Position numbers and translations under genes: made by a program. A model generated the notes under the pieces. That model was given only the letters and a program-made list of their open reading frames with translations, did not search any database and was not told the DNA's origin. 64,000 nucleotides of DNA, taken from contig JAULJL010000038.1 of the NCBI GenBank assembly GCA_030761205.1, positions 930,001 through 994,000 on the forward strand. The letters are read 5' to 3'. Below are positions 1 to 13,370 of the stretch, one piece after another. The stretch's first letter is position 1; every line of letters begins with the position of its first letter. Source of the stretch: Fremontodendron californicum. Lineage: Eukaryota > Streptophyta > Magnoliopsida > Malvales > Malvaceae.

Positions 1-325
1 AAACAAGCATGGCATTTTCACAAACACTTGATATACTAACATGCAAAACTAAAATATAACACTCAAATCATGCAAACACAAAGTAAAGATATTAAAACTA
101 TCAAGCATTTTCACAAACACTTGATATACTAACATGCTCAATTAAAATATAACACTCAAATCATGCAAACACAAAGTAGAGATATTAAAACTAACAAGCA
201 TTTTCACAAACACTTGATATACTAACATGCTCAACTAAAATATAACACTCAAATCATGCAAACACAAAGTAGAGATATTAAAACTAACAAGCATTTTCAC
301 AAACACTTGATATACTAAATATAAA
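1..325. repeat. 93-bp tandem subrepeat inside the LTR
   Basis: The phrase CTTGATATACTAA recurs at 27, 120, 213 and 306, an exact 93-bp spacing, giving about 3.5 units with few changes. Each unit contains AAGCATTTTCACAAACACTTG and AATATAACACTCAAATCATG. Related but less regular copies lie at 3715-3900 (inverted), 33780-34270 and 59270-59460, so this LTR segment expands and contracts between copies. Confidence 0.85.
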
Positions 326-1064
326 ACATCAACAAATTTAAACATTATGAAAACAGAAAATTAAAAATGCAAGAACATGATATTTAAACTCATAAATGAC
401 AACAAACAAGCAACCAAATTAAAACATGCTTCAAGTATATGAAGTAGGAGAATGTTTAAAGCATCAAGACTAAAGAAAACAACATGAATAACATGAGAAA
501 TCAAACAAAACAGCAACAATAAAAAAATAATACAGGCCATTCGGCCATGGTGAGGAAAATAAGAAAAAAATGTAAGAAAACTTTGTTTAAGAAAAAGATG
601 AAGAAAGAACTTAAAAGGAATATAGAAAAAAACACTTATTTTAAAAGAAAACTCACCAAATGATAATCAAAATAGCAAAAATAAGAATGGAAAATCAAAA
701 AAGTGCAAGAGTTGGTGCTAAATGCAACCTGAAGAAGCTATATTTCAAGCTTTATCTCTTCAAACTTTCCTTTCTTTTCTAAACTTTTTCTTTTTTCCTT
801 CAACCAAGGAGAGAAAAAACTAAGAAAAACTAAGAAGAATCTGAAAATGAAGTCTGAAAATGAAAATTCTGCACCTCCCCTTAATTCTGGCAGATTTTTA
901 CCTCTCTCCTCCCCTAGGATGTTGTCATTTTGATTCCAACCAACTTCCATCCAAGGGCTAGTGATTCAAGGTGAAAAATTATGAAATTATCACCATTAGA
1001 TTAGTGTATCAGTTGTCCATAATTACAGCTGTTCAAGAATAATGTTGACACTCTCCCTCTTCAT
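1..1064 (-). repeat. Tat/Ogre-family LTR fragment
   Basis: This stretch matches the complete solo LTR at 57088-61598, roughly its part from 59270 to 60130, and lies in the same orientation, so LTR sense is on the minus strand. Shared landmarks are the repeated AAGCATTTTCACAAACACTTG and the block around 530-550 matching the 'ggccatttggccatggtgag' block near 59670. From about 650 to 1050 it carries a block that the solo LTR lacks but the fragments at 2846, 31236 and 32531 share. It has no coding capacity; the 70-residue minus-strand frame here is incidental. It ends in AT minisatellite at about 1065. Confidence 0.75.
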
Positions 1065-2845
1065 GCATTAAAATTACATAGATATATTTCAATTACATAG
1101 ATATATTACAATTACATAAATATATTACAATTAATAATGTATCTATGTAATTGTCGTGTATTGTTATATATCTAATGTGTAGCTGTAATAAATAAATTTA
1201 TGTAATATATCTATGTAATATTACATAGATACATTATTAATTGTAATATATTTATGTAATTGTAATATATTTATGTAATTGTAATATCTATGTAATTGTA
1301 ATGTATCTATGTAATATATCTATGTAATTGTAATATATTTATGTAATTGTAATATATATATGTAATTGTAATTGTAATATATCTATGTAATTGTAATATC
1401 TATGTAATATATCTATGTAATTGTAATATATCTATGTAATTGTCATATATCTATGTAATTGTAATGTATCTATGTAATTGTAATATATCTATGTAGTTGT
1501 AATGTATCTATGTTATTGTAATATCTAAGTAATTGTAATATATCTATGTAATTCTAGTATATCTATTCAATTGAAATATTATCTATATATCAATGTAATT
1601 GTAATATATATATATATATATATATATATGTAATTATAATATCTATGTAATTGTAATATATATATATATCTATGTAATTTTAATATATCTATGTAATTGT
1701 AATATATCTATGTAATATATTTATCTATGTATTATAATTGTAATATATCTATGTAATTGTAATGTATCTATATAATATATCTGTGTAATAGTTTTAATAT
1801 ATCTATGTATTATATAATTATAATATATCAATTTAATTGTAATATATCTATGTAATTATATTATGTCTATGTAATTGTAATATTTATCTATGTAAATCAT
1901 CCGGACCGACCGGACCGTCCGTACCGACTGGACGGTTATATATTTGTGTTAAGTACCGAACTGATGATTAATGCATGTTTATTATATTGTAATATATCTA
2001 TGTAATTGTTTACAATTACATAAATACATTACAATTATTACAATTACATAGATATATTGTAGTATATTATGTAATTGTAATATATATATGTAATTGTAAT
2101 GTATCTATGTCAATTTTAATGTAATTCGAAAACATATATTACATAGATATATTACATAAATATATTTACAATTACATAAATATATTTACAATTACATAGA
2201 TATATTACAATTACATAATTATATATGTAATTGTAATATATATATATATATATATGTAATTATAATATATCTATGTAATTGTAATATATATATATATATG
2301 TAATTATAATATATTTATGTAATTGTAATAATATATTACATAGATATATTACAATTACATAAATATATCTATGTAATTGTAATGTCTATGTAATTGTAAT
2401 ATATTTATGTAATGTATCTATGTAATATATCTATGTAATTGTAATATATCTATGTAATTGTAATGTATCTATGTAATTGTAATATATCTATGTAACTGTA
2501 GTATATCTATGTAATTGTAATGTATCTATGTTATTGTAATATCTATGTAATTGTAATATATCTATGTAATTATAATGTAACTATGTAATATATCTATGTA
2601 ATTGTAGTATATCTACGTAATTGTAATATTATCTATATATCAATGTAATTGTAATTGTAATATATCTATGTAATATATTTATGTAATTGTGATATGTATA
2701 TATATGTAATTATAATATCTATGTAATTGTAATATATATATCTATGTAATTCTAATATATCTATGTAATTGTAATATATCTATGTAATATATTTATCTAT
2801 GTATTATAATTGTATTATATTTTTGTAATTGTAATATATCAATCA
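1065..2845. repeat. AT-rich 19-bp minisatellite array 1
   Basis: The array consists of the 19-bp unit ATGTAATTGTAATATATCT, a 13-bp variant lacking the internal TGTAAT, and their complements (AGATATATTACAATTACAT), with several switches of orientation. A (TA)n run lies near 1606-1629. A short GC-rich island of CCGGACCGACC type interrupts it at about 1896-1935. I see no gene. Confidence 0.85.
1896..1940. repeat. GC-rich CCGGACCG island inside the AT array
   Basis: About 45 bp of ccggaccgaccggaccgtcc-type sequence lies in otherwise nearly pure A/T DNA. It has the same composition and 9-bp rhythm as the larger islands at 26050-26400 and 48545-48690, so it is probably a remnant of the same repeat. 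Confidence 0.7.
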
Positions 2846-5800
2846 CACCTAAACAAAAAAGAGAAGTGCTGGCCTGTCCAGGCCCAAAGGATCTGATTTT
2901 TCAATCAAATGGTTAAAAATCAAGAGTTAGTTAGAGATTCTCTTTGATCATGGTGATTAAGCCACATAGGCCAAGAGAGATGTCAACATTATTCTTGAAC
3001 AGCTGTAATTTGAGATAGCTGATATGCTAATCTAAAGGTGGTAATTTCATGATTTTTTCACCTTGAATTATTAGCCATTTGATGGAAAATTGGTTACAAA
3101 AAAATGACAACACCTTGAGAATATTAGGGTCCATTCGACCAACATGTTGGAGGGGGGCAGAAAATTCATTTTTACATTTCATTTTGCTGAGTTCTTTTGG
3201 TATTTACATAGTTTTTCTCTCCTTGGTTGAAAGCAAAAAATAAAAGTTTAGAAAAGAAAGGAAAGTTTGAAGAGATAAAGCTTGAAATATAGCTTCTTGA
3301 GGTTGCTCTTGAGCACCAACTCTTGCACTTTCTTGATTTTCCATTCTTGTTTTTGCTATTTTGATTACTATTTGGTGAGTTTCCATTTTAAATAAATGTT
3401 TTTTTTATTGTTCTTCTTAAGTTCTTCCTTCATCGCTTTCTTAAATATATTTTTTATATTTTTTTTTACAATATACTCACCATGGCCAAATGGCCTACAT
3501 TATTTATTTAAGTTGCTGTTTTGGTTTATTTTACCATATTGTTTATGTTATTTTCTTTGATCTTGGTGTTTTAAATGTTATTTTACTTCATATTCTTGAG
3601 TTATATTTTAATTTGGTTGCTTTGTTTGTTGCCATTTATGTTTTAAATATCATGTTTTTGCATTTTTAATTTTCTCTTTTCATAATGTTTTAATTGGAGC
3701 ATGTTTTAGATTTAGTATATCAAGTGTTTGTGAAAATGCTTGTGTGGTCTTTGCATGATTTGAGTTTTATATCTTAGTTGAGCATGTTTTAGATTTAGTA
3801 TATTAAGTGTTTGTGAAAATGCTTGTGTGGTTTTTGCATGATTTGAGTGTTATATTTTAGTTGAGCATGTTAGTATACCAAGTGTTTGTGAAAATGCCAT
3901 GCTTGTTGGAGCTTGAGGCCATTTGGCTACTCCATGTGTTTTGCATTGTGTGTTGCATTTTTTGCCATGTTAGTTGGTAGGTTTTTGCATTTGCATGACA
4001 TTTGATTTAGTTTTGCATGCTAGTATACCAAGTGTTTGTGAAAATGCCATGTTTGCTAGTTACATTATTCCATTCGGCCACCCTTGGAATTTTTGCATTT
4101 TATGTGCATTCTTGCCATGTTAGTTGATAGGTTAGCATTTGCATGATATTTGGTTGAGTTTTTGGTTTAAGCATGATTTGTGTTTGTCAAAATGCCATGC
4201 ATATTTTAGTTATTAGGTTTGGTTCATTTGTCATGCATGTTCTTGCATTTTAAGTCTAGGTTGCATTAAATGTCATGCAAGTTCATTTAGGTCTAGGTCA
4301 CTTTATGAATGCCATGCATTTTTTCATGACATTTAGGTTTAAGCTAATGCATTTCATGCACTATGTTTGTTGTACTGTTTCATGCATTTCATGTTCATGC
4401 CACTTGAATAATGACTTGAGCCAATTAATGGTTCAAAGTCATGCTCTCTTGAGCACACTTGTGGAAAATTAAAGTTTGTCAAATTGATTATTCTACCTTT
4501 GTGATTTTTTTTTTTACTTAGCCAATTTTTATCTAACTTTCAAAAAGTCCTAGCTACTGTTTGTGAGTCATTTTTGAGTTTTAAATATTTTTACTTTGAT
4601 TTTTAAATGATTTTATCAAAGGCAAAAATGTATTTTGGCAAAGTAGTTTTTTCACCCAGTACTCGTACATTTCTGATTTTTCTGGGAATTCATCTTTAAT
4701 CCAAAAATTAAGCTGATTTTTTCCCGTCTATTTTTACATGTCCTGAATCTCTAGTATTTTTTTCAGAATTTTTTGAATCTTTAAAAATAGGGTAAAAAAT
4801 TGTGGATTGAAACTGGACAGTGGAGCCAGAATTGAATTTAAAGAAAAATCAGTTTTATGTTTTGGTTAAGTTACTTAGAGTGGGCTGATTAGGAGGGTTA
4901 GCTACTGACTTAGGGTAGTTTCTAAGCCTTTTTAAACTCTAAAAAATGGTTTTTCAAGTCCCGGGTTAAGGGTAGTCAAGTCTGGATTTTTAAACTTAGG
5001 AAATTAGAGCCATTTAAAAAAGATTTAGCCTAGTTTTTACTTTTAATTCAAGCTTTTCAAAAATTGTTTTCAAAAAATCCAAAAGTATTTCGGTTTTAGA
5101 ATATTTAATTTGACATATTTTCCTAAGGTAGCCGGATATCTTTTTAGATATACGGATTTCCTTAATTAAAGGAAAAAGTACATTTCATGCATTGCATTTT
5201 TCATATTCATGCATTTTATATAATATGTGATTCTTGCTATAACAATTTCTATGATATTGTTATTATTTTGATTTATATTTTTTTTTATGTTATATATATG
5301 GCTTTGAATATTTCATGATATCCTATGCTTTTATTTAGTTATTTTTATTTAGCATATACTATGTACATGCATTATTATTTTTATTTTCATGCATATTATA
5401 TGATAGCATTATCTTATTCCATGTCATTTAAATTATATGCCATGTCATTTAAATCATTTCATTTAGGATATATTGTGTCATCTAGAATATTTTATTTCAT
5501 TTAGATTATATCATATGACTTAGGATATTGCATTTCATATAGAATGTATTATGTTACATAGGTCATTTAATTCCATTTAGAATATATCATATAACTTAGG
5601 ATATTTCATTTCATTTAGAATATGCTAAGGCATTTAAATTATGTCATGTCATTTAGGTTGCATTATATTATTTAGATTTTGCTATGTCATTTTATTTATG
5701 TCATGCATATACATATTCATTTATTTTAAATGTTTTTCAAAAAAAGATAATGGTTTTCAATAAAAAATAAAGATATTCCCGAGTTAAAATAATTCATGAG

Positions 5801-6163
5801 TTCTCTACCGGGTTTGTTGGAGGGAATATCATCAATTATCATTAATAAAGGAATATCTTTCTTTCAAAAAAAGAGAATGATTCGGAAAGTTTTCCAAAAC
5901 TAATAAAAATTTCTATATTTTGCCACGTTTGTTGGGGAATATAGGACAATTTTGAATTTATAAATTCCGAATCATTCTTGATTAAAAATGAAATATTTTT
6001 TCTTTAAATTGGGAATTAACTTGAAATACTAAATTTAAAACCGATTTCTTTTACCGAGACTTGAGATAACACACGATTAATAAGGTACCGTTTTATACGG
6101 GCATTGTGGGGGTACTAATCCTTCCCCGCACGTAACCGAGTCCCGAACCCGTTTCTTTGATTT
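2846..6163 (+). repeat. Tat/Ogre-family LTR fragment, about 3.3 kb
   Basis: This is the reverse complement of solo-LTR sequence from about 60240 down to 57355, so LTR sense is plus. Landmarks: the complement of the 'aggccagcacttctc' block at 2860-2885, the 'ggccaaatggcctac' block near 3485, CTTGAGCACACTTGTGGAAAA near 4450, and the block before 6160 matching 'ggggaaggattagcaccc'. It is cut at 6163 inside the LTR by AT minisatellite, about 270 bp short of the expected LTR end. The small open frames here do not look coding. Confidence 0.8.
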
Positions 6164-9100
6164 CTCAATTACAATTACACAGATCAAGTCCCGGAGTAAT
6201 TGTAATATCTATGCTATTATATTACGATTACTATATTAAATATATTACTGAAAATATTAGAATTCCTTTGGCTCTAATGTTTTCAGTAATTCTAATATTT
6301 TCAGTAATATATCTAATACAGTAATTGTAATATATTTACAATTACATAGATATATTACTATTACATAGATAAATATATGCATGTAATATATCTTTGTAAT
6401 TACATTATCTAATGTTTTCAGTAATTCTAATGTATTCATGTAATATCTAATGTTTTCAGTAATTCTAATACTTTCAGTAATATATCTAATACTGTAATTG
6501 TAATATTATCTATATAATTGTAATATATCTATGTAATTGTAATATATCTATGTAATTGTAATATATCTATGTGATTGTAATATATTACAATTACATAGAT
6601 ATATTAAAACTACATAGATATATTATAATTACATAGATAATATATTACATAGATACATTGGATATATATATATATATATTACAATTACATATATATATAT
6701 ATATATATATATACTACAGTTACATAGATATATTAAAATTACATAGATATATTACATAGATATTACAATTGCATAGATACATTGGATATATTACAATTAT
6801 ATATTATAATTACATAGATACATTACAATTACATAGATATATAATAATTACATAGATATATTAGAATTACATAGATATATTAGAATTACATAGATATATT
6901 ACAATTACATAGATACATTACAATTACACAAATATATTATCTATGTAATATATCTATGTAATATATTATCTATGTAATTGTAATATATTTAAGTAATTGT
7001 AATTGTAATATATATATATAAATAAATATCTATGTAATTGTAATGTATCTATGTAATTGTAATATATTTATATAATATATCTATGTAATATTACGTAGAT
7101 ACCTTACATAAATATATTACAATTACATATATTATTACAATTATATAGATATATTACAGTTACATAGAGGGATTACAATTACATAGATATATTAGAATTA
7201 CATAAATATATCTATGTAATATTACAATTACAATTACATAGATATATTACAATTACATAGATATTACAATTACATATTTTTGTAATTACATAGATATATT
7301 ACAATTACATAGATACATTACAATTACACATTAGATATATTAAAATACATGTAATTGTAATATATCTATATCTATGTAATATATCTATATCTATGTAATA
7401 TTACAATAGATATGTAATTGTAATATATTACATAGATATATATTACAAAGATATATATTACAATTACATAGATATATTACAATAACATAGATATATTATA
7501 ATTACATAAATATATTACAATTACATAGATATATTACAATTACGTAGATAATATATTACATAGATATATTATAATTACATAGATATATTTATTAATATTT
7601 ATATTACAATTATATAGATATATTACAATTGCATATATTTATTATAATTGTATTACTATTACATGGATATATTACATAGATATATATAATTACATAAACC
7701 ATATAATGATATCTATGTAATTCTATCTAATATATTTGTGTAATTTTAATATATTACAATTACATTAGATATACAATTACAATTACATAGAAATACTATT
7801 ACAATTACATAGATATATTACAATTACATAGATATATTATAATTACATAGATATATTACAATTACATCGATATATATATTACATAGATATATTACAATTA
7901 CATATATTACAATTACATAGATATATTACAATTACATAAATATATTACAATTACATAGATATATTACATAGATATATATTACAATTACATAGATATATTA
8001 CAATTACATAAATATATTAGAAGTACATAGATATATTACAATTACATAATTATATTTACAATTACATAGATATCTAATAACATAGATATATCACTTATAT
8101 TACAATCACAAAATTACAATTACATAGATATATTACTATTACATAGATATATTACAATTATATCGATATATTACATATATTACATAAATATATGTATATA
8201 TTACAATTACAATTACACAAATATATATCTAAAAAATACATAAATATATTACAATTACATAGATATATTACAATAACATAGATATATTACATACATATAT
8301 TACAATTACAATTACACAAATATATAATTACAAAAATATATTACAATTACATAGATATATTGCAATTACATAGATATATTACAATACACAAATATATTAC
8401 AATTACATAGATATATTACAATTACATAGACATATTATAATTACATAGATATATTACAATTGCATAAATATATTACAATAACATAGATATATTACAATTA
8501 CATAAATATATTACAATTACATAGATATATTACAATTACAGAAAACCTTAGAATTACATATCTATTGTAATATATTACAATTACAATTACATGAATATTA
8601 TAATTACAACTACATATATATATTACAATGTATTACACAAATATATTACAATTACATAGATATATTACATAAATATATTACAATTACATATATATATATA
8701 TTATAATTACATAGATATACTACAATTACATAGATATATTACAATTACATAGATATATTACATTGATACATTACAATTACATAGATATATAAAATTACAT
8801 AGATATATTACAAGTACATAAATATATTACAATTAATAATATATCTATGTAATATTACATAGATATATTACATAAATATATTACACTTACATAGATATAT
8901 TACAACTACAATGATATATTATAGTTACATAGATATATACAATTACATAGATATATTACAATTACATAGAATTACATAGATATATTAAAATTACATAGAT
9001 GTATTACAATTACATAGATATATCTATGTAATATATTATCTATGAAATTATAATATATCTATGTAATTGTAATATATCTATGTAATTGTAATACATCTAT

Positions 9101-11004
9101 GTATAATATATCTATGTAATTGTAATATATATATATGTAATTGTAATATATTTATGTAATTGCAAATATATCTATGTAACTGTAATATATCTATGTAATT
9201 GTAATATATCTTTGTAATTGTAATTATGTAATAGATCTATGTAATTGTAATTGTAATATATTACATAGATATATATCTATGTAATTGTAATATATATATG
9301 TAATTGTAATAGTATATCTATGTAATAAATACATTAGTATTACTGAAAACATTAGATAACGTAATTACATATATATATATATTACAATTACATAGATACA
9401 TTACAATTACATAGATATATTAAAATTACATAGATATATTACACATTCATATATTATTATATGTAATATATCTATGTAATTGTAATATCTATGTAATTGT
9501 AATATATCTATGTAATTGAAATACATCTATGTAATTGTAATATATCTATGTAATTGTAATAATCTATGTAATTGTAATGTATCTATTTATTATATCTATG
9601 TAATTGTAATATATCTATGTAATTGTAATATATCTATGTAATTGAAATACATCTATGTAATTGTAATATATCTATGTAATTGTAAAATATATCTATGTAA
9701 CTATATACATGTAATATCTATGTAATTCTAATATATCTATGTAATTATAATATATCTATGTTATTGTAATATATTTATGCAATTGTAATATATCTATGTA
9801 ATTATAATATATCTATGTAATATTACATAGATATATATATTACATGTATTTTAATTGTAATATATCTATGTAATTCTAATATATCTATGTAATTGTAATA
9901 TTACCTATGTAATTGTAATGTATCTATGTAATATATCTATGTAATTGTAATAAATATTATATAGATATATTACATAGATATATATATTACAATTACGTAG
10001 ATATATTACAATTATATAGATATATTTCAATTACATAGATGTATTGCAATTACATAGATGTATTTCAATTTCATATATGTATTACAATTACATAAATATA
10101 TTTATTACAATTACATAGATATATTACTATTACATAGATATATTACATATATTACATAAAATTACATAGATATAATTACATAGATAATATATCTTTGTAG
10201 TTGTAATATATCTATGTAATTGTAATATATCTATGTAATTGTAATATATCTATATAATTGTAATATATATATTAATAAATATATTTATGTAATTATAATA
10301 TATCTATGTAATATATTATCTATGTAATTGTAATATTATTATGTAATTATAATATATCTATGTTATTGTAATATATATATGTAATTGTAATATATATCTA
10401 TGTAATATACTACAATTACATAGATATATTACAATTACATATCTATTGTAATATTACATAGATGTAGATATATTACATAGATATATTACAATTACATAGA
10501 TGTATTACAATTGCATAGATATATTACAATCACATGTATTTTAATATATCTAGTGTGTAATTGTAATGTATCTATGTAATTGTAATATATCTATGTAATT
10601 ACAAAAATATGTAATTGTAATATATCTATGTAATTGTAATATATCTATGTAATTGTAATACATCTATGTAATTGTAATATATCTATGTAATTGTAATAAT
10701 ATATGTAATTTACTGTATTTATGTAATATATCTATGTAATATTACATAGATATATTTCATAAATATATTACAATTACATAGATACATTACAATTACATAG
10801 ATATATATATTACAATTACAATTACTTAAATATATTACAATTACATAAATAATATATTACATAGATATATTACATAGATAATATATTTGTGTAATTGTAA
10901 TGTATCTATGTAATTGTAATATATGTATGTAATTCTATGTAATTGTAATATATATCTATGCAATTGTAATATATCGATGTAATTGTAATATATCTATGTA
11001 ATCT
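6164..11004. repeat. AT-rich 19-bp minisatellite array 2
   Basis: This is the longest uninterrupted array, about 4.8 kb of ATGTAATTGTAATATATCT units and their complement. Orientation switches repeatedly, for example near 6570-6600 (a near-perfect inverted repeat around AATATATT), 6940-6960, 9020-9040 and 10395-10420. The first 350 bp and a spot near 9340 carry a variant with TTTTCAGTAAT steps. (TA)n stretches occur near 6660-6716. I see no gene. Confidence 0.85.
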
Positions 11005-12846
11005 AATGGTGATAATTTCATAAACCACTGTCATAATTGTAAGCATGCCTTGTGTTTGTGTTAGTGCCATGCATATTTTAGATGTTAGGTTAGGTTTATC
11101 TTGCCATGCATGTTCATGCATTTTAGACTTAGGTTACATTAAATGCCATGCAAGTTCATTTAGGTCTAGGTCACTATATTGATGCCATGCATTTTTTTGA
11201 TGACATTTAGGTTTAAACTCATGCATTTCATGCATCATATTTGCTGTATTTTTTTCATGCATTTTATGTTCATGCCACTTGACTAATGACTTAGGCCAAT
11301 TAATGGTTCAAAGTCATGCTCTCTTGAGCACACTTGTGGAAAATTTATGTTTGTCAAATTGATTATTTTACCTTTGTGAATTTTTTACTTAGCCAATTTT
11401 TATCTAACTTCTAAAAAGTCCTAGCTACTGTTTGTGAGTCATTTTTTGAGTCCTAAATATTTTTACTTTGATTTTTAAATGATTTAAATCAAAGGCAAAA
11501 ATGTATTTTGGCAAAACAGTTTTTTCACCCAGTACTCATACTTTCCCGATTTTTCTGGGCATTCATCTTTAATCAGAAAATTAAGCTGATTTTTCCCGTG
11601 TATTTTTACATGTCCGTACTCTCCAGTATTTTTTTTTTCAGAATTTTTTGAATTTTTAAAAATAGGGTACAAAATCGTGGCTTAGAACTGGACAGTGGAG
11701 TCAGAATTGAATTTGGAGGAAAATCATTTTTCTGTTTTGGTTAAGTTACTTAGAGGGAGCTAATTAGGAAGTTTAATTACTGACTTAGGGTAATTTTTAA
11801 ACCTTTTTAAACTCTAAAAATGTTTTTTTAAGTCTCGGGTTAAGGGTGGTCAAGCCCGGAATTTTAAACTTAGGAAATTAGAGCCATTTTAAAAAAGGTT
11901 TAACCTAGTTTTTTTCATTTTTAATCGAAGCTTTTTTCAAAATTGTTTTCAAACAATCACAAAGTATTTTGGTTTTAGAATATTTAATTTGACATATTTT
12001 CCTAAGGTAGTCATCTTTTTAGATATACGGATTTCTTTAATTAAAGGAAAAAATATATTTTCATGCATTGCATTTTTCATATTGATGCATTTTATATAAT
12101 ATGTGATTTTTGCTATGATAATTTCTATGATATTGTTATGATTTTGAGTTATGTTATATAATTTATTATATGATTTGGAATATTTCATGATATCCTATGC
12201 TTTTTATTTAGTTATTTTTTTTGTCATATTATTTAGCATATACTATGTTCATGCATTATTATTTTCATTTTTATTTTCATGCACATTATATGATAGCATT
12301 ATTTTATATTTTATATCATTTAAATTATATGCCATATCTTTCATATTTGCCATGTCATTCAAATTATTTCATCTCATATAGAATATATTATGTTACCTAG
12401 GTCATTTCATTTAGGATATATATATATTATGTCATTTAGGATATTTTATTTTATTTCATTTAAAATATATCATATGATTTAGGATATTACATTCCATATA
12501 TAATATATTATGTTACCTAGGTCATTTCATTTAGAATATGTCATATAACTTAGGACATTTCATTTCATTTAGAACATGCTAAGGCATTTAAATTATATCA
12601 TATCATTTAGGATGCATTATATCATTTAGATTTTGCTATGTCATTTTATTTATGTCATGCATATACATATTCATATCTTTTAAAATGTTTTCAAAAGGAT
12701 AATGATTTTTTCAATAAAAAATAAAGGTATTCCCGAGTTAAAATAATTCATGAGTTCTCTACCGAGTTTGTTGGAGGGAATATCATCAATTATCATTAAT
12801 AAAGGAATATCTTTCTTTCAAAAAACGAGAATGATTCGGAAAGTTA
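11005..12846 (+). repeat. Tat/Ogre-family LTR fragment, about 1.8 kb
   Basis: This is the reverse complement of solo-LTR sequence from about 59140 to 57620 (LTR sense plus). It parallels 4160-5885 closely, for example the shared 'ctctcttgagcacacttgtgg' block near 11320 and the 'gagttctctaccg.gtttg' block near 12750. Both ends abut AT minisatellite. The small frames within it, such as 12151-12381, also appear in other LTR copies without conserved coding content. Confidence 0.8.
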
Positions 12847-12871
12847 TATATTACAATTACATAGATATATC
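12847..12871. repeat. short AT minisatellite joint
   Basis: About 25 bp of 'attacaattacatagatatat' separates the preceding LTR fragment from the CACTA coding fragment. It is the same unit as the long arrays, here barely one copy. Confidence 0.7.
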
Positions 12872-13126
12872 ACAGATCAACTTCGATGGCTTGCTCGTGG
12901 TCCAACAGATACGGCTAGGAGATACACTGGTTACATTGTTAATGGTTTTAGATTCCATACCAAAGCATGTGAGAGATGCTTGAAAAGTCAAAATAGTGGA
13001 GTCGTTGTAACAACCAAAATAAAGAGTTATGCAAGTGCAAGAGATGCACAACCTATTGAAGGAGAAGTTAATTATTACGGGGCTGTAACAGATATCATTC
13101 AGTTGAATTATTCTGGTAGATTTAAA
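12872..13126 (+). pseudogene. CACTA (En/Spm) transposon coding fragment, DUF4216-like
   Basis: The frame starting at 12872 stays open for 85 codons and reads DQLRWLARGP near its start, then YIVNGFRFHTK, QNSGVVVT, YYGAVTDIIQLNYSGRFK at its end. These are hallmarks of the DUF4216 segment in plant CACTA (TNP2-type) transposon proteins, including the SGVVV and YYG..DIIELNYxGRF motifs. Only this piece of the domain is present. There is no start codon, upstream transposase domain, stop or terminal repeat, so it is a captured fragment rather than a gene. AT minisatellite abuts it on both sides. The fragment has no frameshift or stop, which suggests capture was fairly recent or is under-sampled by its short length. 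The family assignment is from memory of the motifs. Confidence 0.75.
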
Positions 13127-13370
13127 AATAGATATATTACATAGATATATTACAATTACATAGATATATTACATAGATACATTACAATTTCATAGATATA
13201 TTACAATTATATAGATATATTACATAGATACATTACAATTACATAGATATATTACAATTACATATATACATTACAATTACTTAGATATATTAAAATTACA
13301 TAGATATATTACAATTACATAGATATATTAAAATTACATAGATATAATACAATTACATAGATATATCAAA
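13127..13370. repeat. AT-rich 19-bp minisatellite array 3
   Basis: About 245 bp of AGATATATTACAATTACAT units in largely one orientation. It separates the CACTA fragment from the downstream end of the minus-strand Tat/Ogre element. Confidence 0.85.

Noticed and set aside
1600..1630. (TA)n runs as replication origins or promoters
   Set aside because: Simple sequence within AT arrays; no associated gene or conserved element.
12151..12381. 76-residue hydrophobic frame, with relatives at 20533-20763 (minus) and 32515-32706 (minus)
   Set aside because: Recurs in LTR copies in both orientations; the composition (Ile, Phe, Tyr, Leu) is that expected from AT-rich DNA.
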